A DNA stretch of 39,319 nucleotides from Paenibacillaceae bacterium (GTDB lineage Bacteria > Bacillota > Clostridia > Lachnospirales > Lachnospiraceae), in the NCBI GenBank assembly GCA_015057715.1, contig SVDS01000031.1, positions 1-39,319 of the forward strand. The letters run 5' to 3'. This document shows, one piece after another, positions 1 through 7,890 of this stretch. Numbering within the stretch: the stretch's first letter is position 1; each line of letters begins with the position of its first letter. The notes beneath the pieces are model-generated. The model was not told the origin of the DNA. It worked only from the letters and a program-made list of their open reading frames with translations, and searched no databases. A program made the position numbers and the translations under genes.

Positions 1-606
1 CGGGGAGATATCTTTGATTCAACCATGAATTACGAATTCAGACGAATTTGCCGTGATCACATCATCGGTAATAATAAAAATGCATTAACAGCTGCCAGAC
101 AGCTGGAACAGATGAGGCTCCGTTACCCTACCAATCTTGTAAACGGGCAGCTGAATCTTCTGGATAGCCATGATGTACCCAGATTTTTATCTCTTTGCAG
201 GGGCGATCTGCGAAAATGGAAATTAGCTTTTATCCTTCTTATGCTGTTCCCGGGAGTCCCCAGCTTATTTTACGGTGATGAACAGGCAATATGCGGAATG
301 AAGGAACATGAATACAGGAATCCCATGGTATGGAGCCAGAATCCACAACTATATGAATTTGTGCAGAATATCATAAAGATAAGAAAAGAATATATAGAGG
401 AAGACACTTCCTATGAAGTTTTATGGGAAGACACCGATGAGCGAGTGTTGACTTTTGTGAGAGATGGAAGAAAGGGAAGATTATTTGTAAGTCTGAATGT
501 TTCAGAAATGAATCAGGAATGGAATAGAGAGGAGAAAAATATGATTCTTGCTTCCACGGGAAATAAAGAGATTCTGGAAGCAATGGGATATAAACTATAT
601 TTATAG
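1..606 (+). CDS. Glycoside hydrolase family 13 (alpha-amylase/neopullulanase type), C-terminal part
   Basis: The frame is open from the first base, so this is the 3' end of a gene that starts outside the window; 201 residues remain. Visible GH13 landmarks are FDSTMNYEFR (the strand after the catalytic Glu), LNLLDSHDVPRF at about 45-56, which is conserved region IV with the transition-state-stabilising His-Asp, and GVPSLFYGDE. The rest is a short C-terminal beta domain. The two other catalytic acids lie upstream of the window. The NYEFR and SHD motifs fit the cyclomaltodextrinase/neopullulanase/maltogenic amylase branch, which cleaves small alpha-glucans in the cytoplasm; substrate cannot be fixed from this part. 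The gene ends at TAG just before a strong terminator, so it closes its operon. Confidence 0.88.
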   Translation, partial: RGDIFDSTMNYEFRRICRDHIIGNNKNALTAARQLEQMRLRYPTNLVNGQLNLLDSHDVPRFLSLCRGDLRKWKLAFILLMLFPGVPSLFYGDEQAICGMKEHEYRNPMVWSQNPQLYEFVQNIIKIRKEYIEEDTSYEVLWEDTDERVLTFVRDGRKGRLFVSLNVSEMNQEWNREEKNMILASTGNKEILEAMGYKLYL

Positions 607-619
607 ATTTAATGGAAAG

Positions 620-670
620 CGGTATTTTGCCATTTGTTCAAATTATCAATGGCAGGGTATCGTTTTTTTT
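620..670 (+). terminator. Rho-independent terminator after the GH13 gene
   Basis: A 15-bp stem (620-634 with 648-662) contains several G-U pairs and a 13-nt loop, and is followed by eight T residues (663-670). It starts 14 bases after the GH13 stop codon. Confidence 0.75.
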
Positions 671-915
671 ATTGGTCAACAAGATACCAGGGGAATTGCA
701 TGGCACACTTTCTCTGTTGTAAATGATATTTTATTATGATAATATAGCAGTATTCTTGCTGCGTTTCATAGTAATTGCATCTTAAATTTTTTTAGTGACA
801 CTGGAGCACTGCATAAAATAGAGGCTTTTCGTTGATGATAACGCTGTGTTTGCTTCGTCATATTAAGTTATATCAAATTATACTTTACTACAATCAGCAA
901 TAAGGAGATAAAACT
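671..915. other. Intergenic region before the ABC exporter
   Basis: No gene, RNA or repeat is supported here. The region is AT-rich and must hold the promoter of the exporter operon, but no -35/-10 pair with proper spacing stands out. The ribosome binding site AAGGAG sits just before the ATG at 916. Confidence 0.5.
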
Positions 916-1836
916 ATGAATCCAATCATTCAGGTTAAAAACTTCACAAAAAAATATGGTGACTTTGTCGCAGTAAACGATATATCTTTTGATGTGGAAG
1001 AAGGCAGTGTATTTGCATTTCTTGGACCAAACGGTGCTGGAAAAAGCACAACGATTAATACGTTATGTACCATTTTTGAAAAAACTTCAGGTACGTTATT
1101 GATCGATGGAAAAGATGTGAGCAGGCAAAAAAGCGAGGTACGGTCTTCCATTGGAGTTGTATTTCAGGATTCCACTCTTGATGCGAAAATGACCATTGAA
1201 GAGAATTTAAAAATGCACTGTGTATTTTATAACATTTCAAACAGGGAAGTAGAAGAACGAATTAATTTTGTTCTCAATCTGGTGGATTTAACAAATGAAA
1301 GAAAGAAAATGGTTTCCGCTTTATCAGGAGGAATGAAACGGCGTGTTGAGATCGCCAGAGGCCTGGTGCATTATCCAAAGGTTTTATTCCTTGATGAGCC
1401 AACAACAGGGCTGGATCCCCAGACCAGGGCACATATATGGGAATATATTATGAAGCTTCAAAAAGAAAGGAACATCACAATCTTTCTAACCACCCACTAT
1501 ATGGAAGAAGCCGAGATCTGCAATAAGATAGCAATAATGGATGGCGGGGTAATTGTAGCACATGATACCCCTTACGCATTGAAGAAAATGTATACGAAGG
1601 ATAAAGCTTATATCAATACAAATGATGAAGAAGGGTTTGAACGCCTGCTGACGGAGCATCAATTAAACTACTCAAAAAAAGATGGTTATTATAAGGTGGA
1701 AGCAGAGTATCTGGACCGCCTGCTAGAGGTGTTAAGCGTTCATAAAGAACACATTACCAATATTGAAATTAAAAAAGGAACCTTTAATGATGTGTTTTTA
1801 GAGATAACAGGAAAAAAGATCAGGGAGGAGGGATAA
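916..1836 (+). CDS. ABC transporter ATP-binding protein, DrrA/CcmA-like exporter type
   Basis: A cytoplasmic ATPase of 306 residues. Walker A GPNGAGKST is at 37-45, the signature LSGGMKRR at 136-143, Walker B VLFLDEPTTGLDP at about 156-168, and the switch histidine in TTHYMEEAE. The 'NTLCTIFEKTSGTLLIDGKDV' type region and the C-terminal extension of about 80 residues after the nucleotide-binding domain are typical of the DrrA (daunorubicin resistance) family, which powers drug, lipid or polysaccharide export. The start has AAGGAG at good spacing. One base separates its stop from the next ATG, so it is translationally coupled to the permease and the two genes form a complete exporter. The substrate cannot be told. 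Confidence 0.93.
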   Translation: MNPIIQVKNFTKKYGDFVAVNDISFDVEEGSVFAFLGPNGAGKSTTINTLCTIFEKTSGTLLIDGKDVSRQKSEVRSSIGVVFQDSTLDAKMTIEENLKMHCVFYNISNREVEERINFVLNLVDLTNERKKMVSALSGGMKRRVEIARGLVHYPKVLFLDEPTTGLDPQTRAHIWEYIMKLQKERNITIFLTTHYMEEAEICNKIAIMDGGVIVAHDTPYALKKMYTKDKAYINTNDEEGFERLLTEHQLNYSKKDGYYKVEAEYLDRLLEVLSVHKEHITNIEIKKGTFNDVFLEITGKKIREEG

Positions 1837-1837
1837 T

Positions 1838-2674
1838 ATGAATACAGTACTCGCCTTATGGAAAAGAGGACTAAAAGCATTTGTACGAAATAAAACCGGG
1901 TTAATATTTTCGCTCATATTTCCTTTTTTCTTTGTATATGTGTTTGGTGCAATATTTAAAAATGATTTCATTGAAAACCCCATCGCTTACATGCTTTCCG
2001 GTGTTATTATCACCACTGTATTTGAAAGTGCGCTAAACCTTGCGTCTTCAACGGTTGATGATATGGTCAGTGGTTTTATGAAAGAAGTTTTGGTCTCCCC
2101 TGCTAAGAGAGTTTATGTTGCGATGGGACAATTACTGTCTGCAGCAACGGTAGCCACCTTACAGGGTATCCTGATCCTGGTAATTGGTTTATTTATCGGT
2201 ATAAAGTTTACCAGCTGGAAAACTCCTCTGTTGGTGCTCGTATCCATGATTTTTATCGGTATCGTATTTTCTGGCGTTGGGCTGTTTTTAGCTACGAAGG
2301 TACGCAACGGTCAGACCTTCCAGATTGTCAAAACAGCAGTAACCATGCCCCTCACGTTTCTGTCCGGTGCCTATGTTCCATTGTCCATGCTGCCAGGCTC
2401 TCTGAAGTTTGTAGCTTACTTTAATCCTATGACTTATGCCACAGCATTTTTTAGAATGATCGTTTTGGAAAAAGGGAATCTTCCTGTTTCCCAACTGATT
2501 AAAGAAGGATTGGTGGTTGAAATAAATGGTTTCGCAATTACTCCGATTATGACGTTTGTAGTTATTCTTGCCATTGGTTTGGTGTTCCTGCTTCTTTCAA
2601 CCATATCCTTTGTTAAGACAGATTTTTCCCGTCTCAACCGAAGTGCCACCGATGCCAATGCGCTTTGGGGATAA
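1838..2674 (+). CDS. ABC-2 type membrane permease, DrrB-like
   Basis: A membrane subunit of 278 residues belonging to the ABC-2 permease family. It has an N-terminal amphipathic segment, a first membrane helix (IFSLIFPFFFVYVFGAIF), then about five further hydrophobic segments. The conserved ABC-2 signature region PLTFLSGAYVPLSMLPGSLKFVAYFNPMTYATAFFR occupies about 172-207. It pairs with the preceding ATPase to form a homodimeric exporter. The upstream gene supplies its ribosome binding site (AGGGAGGAGG). A strong terminator follows, so the operon has two genes. No accessory regulator or immunity gene is adjacent, and the cargo is unknown. Confidence 0.92.
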   Translation: MNTVLALWKRGLKAFVRNKTGLIFSLIFPFFFVYVFGAIFKNDFIENPIAYMLSGVIITTVFESALNLASSTVDDMVSGFMKEVLVSPAKRVYVAMGQLLSAATVATLQGILILVIGLFIGIKFTSWKTPLLVLVSMIFIGIVFSGVGLFLATKVRNGQTFQIVKTAVTMPLTFLSGAYVPLSMLPGSLKFVAYFNPMTYATAFFRMIVLEKGNLPVSQLIKEGLVVEINGFAITPIMTFVVILAIGLVFLLLSTISFVKTDFSRLNRSATDANALWG

Positions 2675-2714
2675 TAAGTCAGGCCCCTTAACGTTTAAGC
2701 TAAGATGGTTATAA

Positions 2715-2755
2715 CAAGCCTTGAGAGTATGTCGCCTCAAGGCTTGCTTTTTTTT
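2715..2755 (+). terminator. Rho-independent terminator after the ABC exporter
   Basis: A perfect 11-bp stem, CAAGCCTTGAG (2715-2725) with CTCAAGGCTTG (2736-2746), has a 10-nt loop and is followed by a run of eight T residues. Confidence 0.93.
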
Positions 2756-2780
2756 ATATCAGTTACCAATCACATACCAG

Positions 2781-2808
2781 TTGACAATTGGTTTAATCAA
2801 GCTATAAT
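2781..2808 (+). promoter_or_regulatory. SigmaA-type promoter of the esterase/PadR operon
   Basis: Consensus TTGACA (2781-2786) and TATAAT (2803-2808) are separated by 16 bp. Transcription would begin near 2815, about 67 bases before the esterase start. Confidence 0.85.
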
Positions 2809-2822
2809 TGTTTAAGGGGAAT

Positions 2823-2838
2823 AGTCTAATTAGACTAA
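2823..2838. promoter_or_regulatory. 16-bp perfect palindrome, probable PadR operator
   Basis: TAGTCTAATTAGACTA is a perfect palindrome lying just after the expected transcription start. The same TAGTC-N6-GACTA outline occurs in front of the second PadR operon (27302-27317), at nearly the same distance from an equally spaced promoter. Autoregulation by the PadR protein encoded in this operon is inferred. Confidence 0.7.
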
Positions 2839-2881
2839 TAATGTGTTGAATAATTGTAAACAAAAGAGAGGATAAAAAATA

Positions 2882-3712
2882 ATGAAATCTTTTTTAATGA
2901 TAGGGCAGTCTAATATGGCTGGACGTGGTTTTATTCATGAGGTGCCGCCTATTTATAATGAAAGAATACAGATGTTACGGAATGGCAGATGGCAGATGAT
3001 GACCGAACCCATTAATTATGACCGTCCTGTTTCAGGAATAAGTCTCGCTGGTTCTTTCGCAGATATGTGGTGTCGTCAGAATCAGGAAGATGTAATTGGA
3101 CTGATTCCCTGTGCAGAAGGTGGCAGCATGCTGGATGAGTGGGCTGTGGACGGGGTGCTATTTAAACATGCCATAACAGAAGCTAAATTTGCGATGCAAA
3201 GCAGTGATTTGGCAGGAATTCTGTGGCATCAGGGAGAGAGCGACAGCGTTAATGGTAACTACAAAGTATATTACAATAAATTATTACTAATCATTGAGGC
3301 GCTTAGAAAAGAGTTAAATGTCCCCAATATTCCAATTATGATTGGCGGCTTAGGTGATTTCTTGGGTAAAGAAGGTTTTGGGAAAAGTTGTACGGAATAT
3401 AAATACGTTAATCAGGAATTACAAAAATTTGCATTTGAACAAGATAATTGTTACTTTGTCACAGCAAAAGAATTAACATCAAATCATGATGGAATACATT
3501 TTGATTCAATTTCTCAAAGGAAATTTGGGGTACGATACTTTGATGCGTTTTCTAACAAGCATCATGTATTAGAGCCATTGATGAATGAAAACGAACTGGT
3601 GAGCCTTATTGAATCCAGAACATTTACCAAGTCAGAAAAAGGTTATATAAAAAGTATGGAGTTTGCATTGGGGAAAATATCATATGAGGAATTTATATCG
3701 CATGTTATGTAG
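2882..3712 (+). CDS. SGNH-fold sialate O-acetylesterase-like carbohydrate esterase
   Basis: A protein of 276 residues with the block order of the sialate O-acetylesterase/CE6-like SGNH hydrolases. GQSNMAG at 8-14 gives the nucleophile Ser10, WHQGESD at 115-121 is the block carrying the oxyanion Gly and Gln/Glu, and NHDGIHFD at 201-208 gives Asp203 and His206 of the triad. These enzymes remove acetyl groups from sugars or polysaccharides. No signal peptide is visible, because the catalytic serine is only ten residues from the start, so it should act on imported, partly degraded glycans in the cytoplasm. It is the first gene of an operon with a PadR regulator and a flavin reductase-like protein. 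The last 50 residues are unlike the core and may be a small added domain. Confidence 0.85.
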   Translation: MKSFLMIGQSNMAGRGFIHEVPPIYNERIQMLRNGRWQMMTEPINYDRPVSGISLAGSFADMWCRQNQEDVIGLIPCAEGGSMLDEWAVDGVLFKHAITEAKFAMQSSDLAGILWHQGESDSVNGNYKVYYNKLLLIIEALRKELNVPNIPIMIGGLGDFLGKEGFGKSCTEYKYVNQELQKFAFEQDNCYFVTAKELTSNHDGIHFDSISQRKFGVRYFDAFSNKHHVLEPLMNENELVSLIESRTFTKSEKGYIKSMEFALGKISYEEFISHVM

Positions 3713-3740
3713 ATTAATCATATTTTAGAGGAGGTATTTC

Positions 3741-4271
3741 TTGATCCCATTACTAATTTTAGGTTTATTGAAACAAAATCCCGGATCTCATGGTTACGAA
3801 TTATTATCCTTAATGGAAGAGAGGCATTATAAATATATTGTTAATTTCACCAAAGGATCCTTTTATTACAATCTTCAACAATTAGAAGAGAAAAAATATA
3901 TTGAGAAAGTTAATCAGTCAGATAGTACAAGAGAGACGAATAATTATATTATCACTGAATCGGGTAATCGGGAATTTGAAAAGCTGATGTTCAAATATGG
4001 CTCTAAAACCGACTATATTAATTTATCATTTTATATAGCTATGTTATTTGGTAATGAGTATAATGAAAATGAGCTAAAAAAATTAATAGAAATACAAATT
4101 GAAGAAACCAAAAAGAAAATATTTCTATTAGAACAATCAATTCAGCACGATGAAACTATCTCTGATAATTTTAGAAAGATGCTGGAAAATTCACGTTCTC
4201 ATCACTTGGTAAATGTTCAGTGGTTTGAGGGTCTGTTAAATGATATGGCTGAACCTCGAAACGGTGAATAA
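3741..4271 (+). CDS. PadR-family transcriptional regulator (TTG start)
   Basis: A protein of 176 residues. The N-terminal winged helix begins directly at MIPLLILGLLKQNPGSHGYELLSLMEE, and the winged part includes FTKGSFYYNLQQLEEKKYIEK, the usual PadR pattern. The C-terminal half is a helical dimerisation region. The start is TTG: a strong GAGGAGG (3729-3735) sits five bases before it and no ATG is available nearby, and residue 2 onward matches the family N-terminus. PadR proteins are usually repressors released by small aromatic or hydrophobic ligands. The likely operator is the palindrome at 2823-2838, making this an autoregulated operon. The ligand is unknown. Confidence 0.9.
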   Translation: MIPLLILGLLKQNPGSHGYELLSLMEERHYKYIVNFTKGSFYYNLQQLEEKKYIEKVNQSDSTRETNNYIITESGNREFEKLMFKYGSKTDYINLSFYIAMLFGNEYNENELKKLIEIQIEETKKKIFLLEQSIQHDETISDNFRKMLENSRSHHLVNVQWFEGLLNDMAEPRNGE

Positions 4272-4341
4272 CAGGGAGTATACTGATAATGTTGGTATGT
4301 TAACTTTTGAGGTAAGTGTTTGGGAGGGGGTATTTAAAACT

Positions 4342-4908
4342 ATGGAAAAGGTTAATATTAATCCGGATTGGGTGTTTAGTCCGCAGCCAATGTATATCAT
4401 TGGAACAAAAAACGAAAATGGCACTCCTAACTTTTGTATTATAACATGGATAGGGTTTTCATTTGATAAAACACCACATTTAATGATGACTGTAGGTGGA
4501 AGCAAACTTACCAAGTCAAACATACTTCGGGATAAAAAGTTCTCTGCTAATATGATTACTGAGGATAATCTTTGGCTTGCTGATTATTTTGGTAATACGA
4601 AAGGCGAGAACAAGGTGAAAAATGAAGTACCTTACAGTTATGAATGGGGTAAAAGCCTGGAAGTTCCTATTATAGAGGAATGTCATTGGGCTTATGAATG
4701 CGAAGTCACCAAAATAATTGAGCTTGATGGTGCCCATCTATTTCTAGCTGAAATAAAAAATATTCAAATTGACAAAAAATATGAAACCATGGATCTGAAA
4801 AAAATTGATTTAACCGAATTGAAACCTGCAATCTATGCACCTTATAATTATTTTTCCATCGGCAAGAAATTGGGTGAGATGGGGGATTGGGAACAATACA
4901 TTGAGTGA
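4342..4908 (+). CDS. Flavin reductase-like protein, FMN-binding split barrel
   Basis: A protein of 188 residues resembling the clostridial branch of the flavin reductase-like/flavoredoxin family. Hallmarks are the early PQPMYIIGTKNENGTPNFCIITW strand pair, FSFDKTPHLMMTVGGSKLT and the SKSNILRDKKFSANM-like segment that binds the flavin phosphate. Such proteins bind FMN and transfer electrons or reduce free flavin. The start chosen is the ATG preceded by GGGAGGGGG; an earlier in-frame ATG at 4240 overlaps the padR gene and would add 34 residues that do not resemble the family. It lies 70 bases after padR with no terminator between, so co-transcription with the esterase and regulator is likely. 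The electron partner is unknown. Confidence 0.8.
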   Translation: MEKVNINPDWVFSPQPMYIIGTKNENGTPNFCIITWIGFSFDKTPHLMMTVGGSKLTKSNILRDKKFSANMITEDNLWLADYFGNTKGENKVKNEVPYSYEWGKSLEVPIIEECHWAYECEVTKIIELDGAHLFLAEIKNIQIDKKYETMDLKKIDLTELKPAIYAPYNYFSIGKKLGEMGDWEQYIE

Positions 4909-4921
4909 ATTTATATGGAAA

Positions 4922-4958
4922 CAGGATATAAGAAGCCTGGGCGGCAGCTTATATCCTG
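4922..4958. terminator. Hairpin between convergent genes
   Basis: A perfect 11-bp inverted repeat, CAGGATATAAG (4922-4932) and CTTATATCCTG (4948-4958), spans the ligase stop codon (4949-4951). Neither strand has a good T-run, so it is a weak or two-way terminator, or an mRNA end-stabilising stem. Confidence 0.45.
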
Positions 4959-5872
4959 CATTCGATTGCTAATTTATCGTCTCTGATTCCTTTAAATACT
5001 GGCTGGCGGAAGCTGTCTTTTTCGGTCGGCATAGATTCAACAATACATACCAGCTCTGGCGCCAGCCAGACAGCGTCATCATTGCCTTTAGGCACATAAC
5101 CAAAAGGAGAATAGTCAATAATCTGATACTTATGCTCATTTAAAATCCTGAGACTTACTCCCAGTGTAACATGTCCCTTGTACACTAATAAATCATCGTC
5201 ATATTGCCCCAATATAAGGCTGGTCATGTTATTTTCCTTTTGTATATAACCGCAGATAACGCAATCATCAGAAGCCATTATTTTACACTTAATCCAATCT
5301 TTCGATCGATTCCCCGGCCAATACAGGCTGTCTTTTCTTTTTGCAACAATTCCTTCTAACCCTTTTTCTTTTACAAGGTTAAATAACATAATTCCGTTAT
5401 TCTCCACGTATCGGGATACAGAGATCAGATTATTCTCTATAATCACATCATCCAAATATTTCTTGCGTTCCATAAGTGGGAGCATTGTGATATCTTTATC
5501 TTTGTAATATAAGATATCATAGGCGATAATACTGGCGGGATATTTACTGGCAGCTAATTTGATCTTAAACTGATTACTCATTAAAGCCCTTTTCTGGACT
5601 TCGTAAAAATCTGGTATTCCGTTTCTGAGGACTAGTAATTCATGGTCCAGGATGCACTTTACTTTTACCTGTTTATATAAGTCTTCCAGTTCCGGAAAGA
5701 GAGGTATCATTAATTTATTTCTTTTATTTCGCATATCAGTTTTATCGCTTAAAAATGACAAGCATCGGATACCGTCCCATTTTATCTCATAGATATGATC
5801 TGGTGAGTCAAATGGGGCTTTCATCTCAGATATCAGCATGGGACTTACATTCTTACTGTCAAATAGATCCAT
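4949..5872 (-). CDS. ligD: ATP-dependent DNA ligase of the LigD (NHEJ) type
   Basis: A stand-alone ligase of 307 residues. The adenylation domain carries motif I EIKWDGIRC with the AMP-accepting Lys31, the motif III/IIIa region around ASIIAYDILYYKD, motif IV EGIVAK, and motif V DWIKCK; an OB-fold domain follows from about residue 200. It seals breaks during bacterial non-homologous end joining. The large LigD proteins of Mycobacterium and Pseudomonas also carry primase-polymerase and phosphoesterase domains; these are absent here, which is common in Firmicutes with split systems. The start codon shares one base with the stop of the upstream ku gene (TGATG), so the two are translationally coupled. 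Confidence 0.92.
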   Translation of the reverse strand: MDLFDSKNVSPMLISEMKAPFDSPDHIYEIKWDGIRCLSFLSDKTDMRNKRNKLMIPLFPELEDLYKQVKVKCILDHELLVLRNGIPDFYEVQKRALMSNQFKIKLAASKYPASIIAYDILYYKDKDITMLPLMERKKYLDDVIIENNLISVSRYVENNGIMLFNLVKEKGLEGIVAKRKDSLYWPGNRSKDWIKCKIMASDDCVICGYIQKENNMTSLILGQYDDDLLVYKGHVTLGVSLRILNEHKYQIIDYSPFGYVPKGNDDAVWLAPELVCIVESMPTEKDSFRQPVFKGIRDDKLAIECRI

Positions 5873-6648
5873 CAGGCTAATCCTTTTGTACCTTTTGCCA
5901 TTTCAACTGTTCTCTTCATGGCTTCCATCAGGTCAATGATATTATTCTGACTTTCTGTATCTGCGTTTACAATCTCTTTACCTGCTATTTTTGTCTCGAT
6001 CGCCTGGCGCAGTCTTTCCTGGTATTCGTCATGATAAAGACCAGGATCAAAAGTAGAAGTCATGGAATCAATTAAAGTTTTCGCCATATCTATCTCTGCC
6101 TTATTAACCTCAGCCTTGGCTGTTGCAACTGGTACTGCCTGTATTTCAGCCTGATAAAATAGAGTTTTTGCAATAATTCCATCTTTTGTCGGGTACAAAA
6201 CCATTAAATTCTCAGTGGATCCGATTACTGTTTTTGCAATACCGACTTTCTTTTGTGAAAGCATTGCCTGACGGAGTAATTCACAGGCTTTTTCAGCTCC
6301 CGGCTCAGGAACAACATAGTAATTCTTCTCATAATAAATTTGATCCACGTCTGTTAATTTTGCAAAATGCTCAATATGGATTGTTTTATCTTTCTTGGTC
6401 TTGATTTTCTCCAGTTCATCCTCCGTAAATGTAACATACTTACCCTTTTCATACTCGTATCCTTTAATGATTCCGTCGGGTTCCACCTCTTTATTACAGG
6501 AGGGGCAGATCTTTTTGTATTTTATCCGCTCATGAGTATCTTTACAAAGCTGATTAAAACTAACAGAAATATCTTTTGTGGTTTTATATAATCCAACGGG
6601 GATATAAAGCATTCCTACACTAATTGCACTTTTATGAGCTACGGCCAT
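5872..6648 (-). CDS. ku: Ku protein, NHEJ DNA end-binding factor
   Basis: A protein of 258 residues matching bacterial Ku (YkoV). It starts with AISVGMLYIPVGLYKTTKDISVSFNQLC, continues with IKYKKICPSCNKEV, where the CxxC pair is typical, and contains the beta-barrel segment IKGYEYEKGKYVTFTEDELEKI. The homodimer rings DNA ends and recruits the ligase encoded by the coupled downstream gene. The Lys-rich C-terminal tail seen in some Ku proteins is short here (MAKGTKGLA). The ribosome binding site AAAGGAGG precedes the ATG. In Bacillus, Ku/LigD acts in germinating spores, and a similar role is plausible in this apparently spore-forming lineage, but I see no certain sigmaG promoter. Confidence 0.94.
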   Translation of the reverse strand: MAVAHKSAISVGMLYIPVGLYKTTKDISVSFNQLCKDTHERIKYKKICPSCNKEVEPDGIIKGYEYEKGKYVTFTEDELEKIKTKKDKTIHIEHFAKLTDVDQIYYEKNYYVVPEPGAEKACELLRQAMLSQKKVGIAKTVIGSTENLMVLYPTKDGIIAKTLFYQAEIQAVPVATAKAEVNKAEIDMAKTLIDSMTSTFDPGLYHDEYQERLRQAIETKIAGKEIVNADTESQNNIIDLMEAMKRTVEMAKGTKGLA

Positions 6649-6956
6649 TGTAACGCCTCCTTTTATTTTTATTATTGTTTGATAAAAGATTGAAAATATT
6701 CATTACGGAGCGGTTTTGAGTCATATTTTATGAATAAAGCAATACTTATAAAGTTACTGTATTAACTGGATTGACAGACATTTTTATGATATTATAATGG
6801 CAGTGAGATTAAAATTTTTTGCTTTTTCTGTTAGAAACATGTTTTCACCTTAGGTTCTCAGATCAGACAAGGCAGGTTATTTTTATTTCGTTATTTACTG
6901 ATATAACAAAAATAGAAGGCAATGACAATAATCCAGCTTGAAAGAGGTGATACAAA
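6649..6956. other. Divergent promoter region between ku and the 67-residue gene
   Basis: It holds the ku ribosome binding site at the left end and a good plus-strand promoter in the middle. The leader from about 6805 to 6956 has no gene and no recognised riboswitch. Confidence 0.5.
6771..6798 (+). promoter_or_regulatory. SigmaA-type promoter of the 67-residue/DUF1349 operon
   Basis: TTGACA (6771-6776) and TATAAT (6793-6798) have a 16-bp spacer. The implied leader is about 150 nt long, which is unusual for a short gene. Confidence 0.8.
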
Positions 6957-7160
6957 ATGAGTAAATACAATGCTTTATGGGAATACGTCCAGAAAAATGG
7001 CAGTCCGTCCTTCAAACTGACATTTGATGAGATCGGTGAGATCGCAGGAATACCTTTAGACCACTCTTTTTTAACATATAAGAAAGAACTTGCTGATTAT
7101 GGATATCAGGTAGGAAAGATATCCATGAAAGAAAAAACGGTTATCTTCAATATTTTATAA
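6957..7160 (+). CDS. Small conserved protein of unknown function (67 residues)
   Basis: A short protein preceded by GAAAGAGGTGAT. Its core, LTFDEIGEIAGIPLDHSFLTYKKELADYGYQVGKISMKEKTVIF, has a clear fold-like pattern: a helix with LTFDEI, a GIPLDHSFL turn, a second helix and a final beta hairpin with basic residues. I recognise this pattern from short hypothetical proteins of Clostridia and from a DUF7662-like domain found near DNA- or RNA-related proteins; the name is from memory and the function unknown. The pattern suggests a small winged-helix-like DNA-binding unit. It heads an operon with a DUF1349 protein 18 bases downstream. The good ribosome binding site and promoter make it a real gene. 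Confidence 0.75.
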   Translation: MSKYNALWEYVQKNGSPSFKLTFDEIGEIAGIPLDHSFLTYKKELADYGYQVGKISMKEKTVIFNIL

Positions 7161-7178
7161 GTAAGGGGGGAATCTTCT

Positions 7179-7790
7179 ATGGAGGAAAAAGCAAAAATCA
7201 AGGGGAAATTTACTAATGGTGACCTTTTCTGGATCAGAGAACTGAAAACCTGCGAGATTTCAGATGACAGAATTGAGATGATTACGGAGCCTGGAACTGA
7301 TTTATGGCAGCGCACGTATTATGGATTTCAGAATGACAATGCTCCGGTTCTTCAGCTGAAGACGAAAGAAACGTATTTTTCTTTTGTTGTAAAAACAGAG
7401 TTTGCAAGCGGCCACCGCTTTGACCAGTGTGGCGTAGTCATGTATCTGGACAGTGAAAACTGGCTGAAGGCATCTGTTGAATATGAAAATGAAGAATTTC
7501 AGCGGCTGGGAAGTGTTGTCACAAACCATGGCTACTCAGATTGGGCAACTACAGATATTGATGCTTCCATAAAAGAAATGTGGTATCGATTAAGCAGGCG
7601 GGAGTCTGATTATTGCATTGAATGCAGTCTTGACGGAGTGAACTTTAAGCAGATGCGAATCTGCCATATGTGGGAAGGTGCAGGAGAGATATCTTTTGGG
7701 ATCTATGCCTGCAGCCCGGAAAACTCATCCTTTCAAGCAGTGTTTACACAGATGAATATCACGGAATGTATGTGGAAGGAACATAAATAA
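7179..7790 (+). CDS. DUF1349 family protein, concanavalin-like fold
   Basis: A protein of 203 residues with the DUF1349 pattern: an early strand with DLFWIRE, then YYGFQNDNAPVLQL, FSFVVKTEF, FDQCGVVMYLDSENWLKASVEYEN, VVTNHGYSDWATTDI, WYRLSRRESDYCIECSLDGVNFKQMRICH and a last strand near FGIYACSPENSSFQAVFT. The family has a beta-sandwich fold like concanavalin lectins and the C-terminal domain of GH43 xylosidases, and is often found near sugar-using genes. It has no signal peptide, so it is cytoplasmic. Its biochemical role is not established. AAGGGGGG precedes the ATG, and it is co-transcribed with the 67-residue gene. Confidence 0.85.
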   Translation: MEEKAKIKGKFTNGDLFWIRELKTCEISDDRIEMITEPGTDLWQRTYYGFQNDNAPVLQLKTKETYFSFVVKTEFASGHRFDQCGVVMYLDSENWLKASVEYENEEFQRLGSVVTNHGYSDWATTDIDASIKEMWYRLSRRESDYCIECSLDGVNFKQMRICHMWEGAGEISFGIYACSPENSSFQAVFTQMNITECMWKEHK

Positions 7791-7802
7791 GTTAATTTTG
7801 AG

Positions 7803-7833
7803 AAAACCTTGAGTGAAAAGACTGGGGTTTTTT
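7803..7833 (+). terminator. Probable terminator after the DUF1349 gene
   Basis: An A-rich left arm with AAAACCTT pairs with GGGGTTTT on the right, with one bulged G and G-U pairs, around a short loop, and the arm runs into six T residues. It lies 13 bases after the stop codon. Confidence 0.55.
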
Positions 7834-7890
7834 CTGTTTTCAGAGGTAACAGATAAAAAAATCGGGCAGAAAAATATCCCCTCCCCTGGC

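Noticed and set aside
548-739. Open frame of 63 codons overlapping the GH13 end
   Set aside because: It overlaps the GH13 gene in another frame and runs through the terminator; there is no ribosome binding site or motif.
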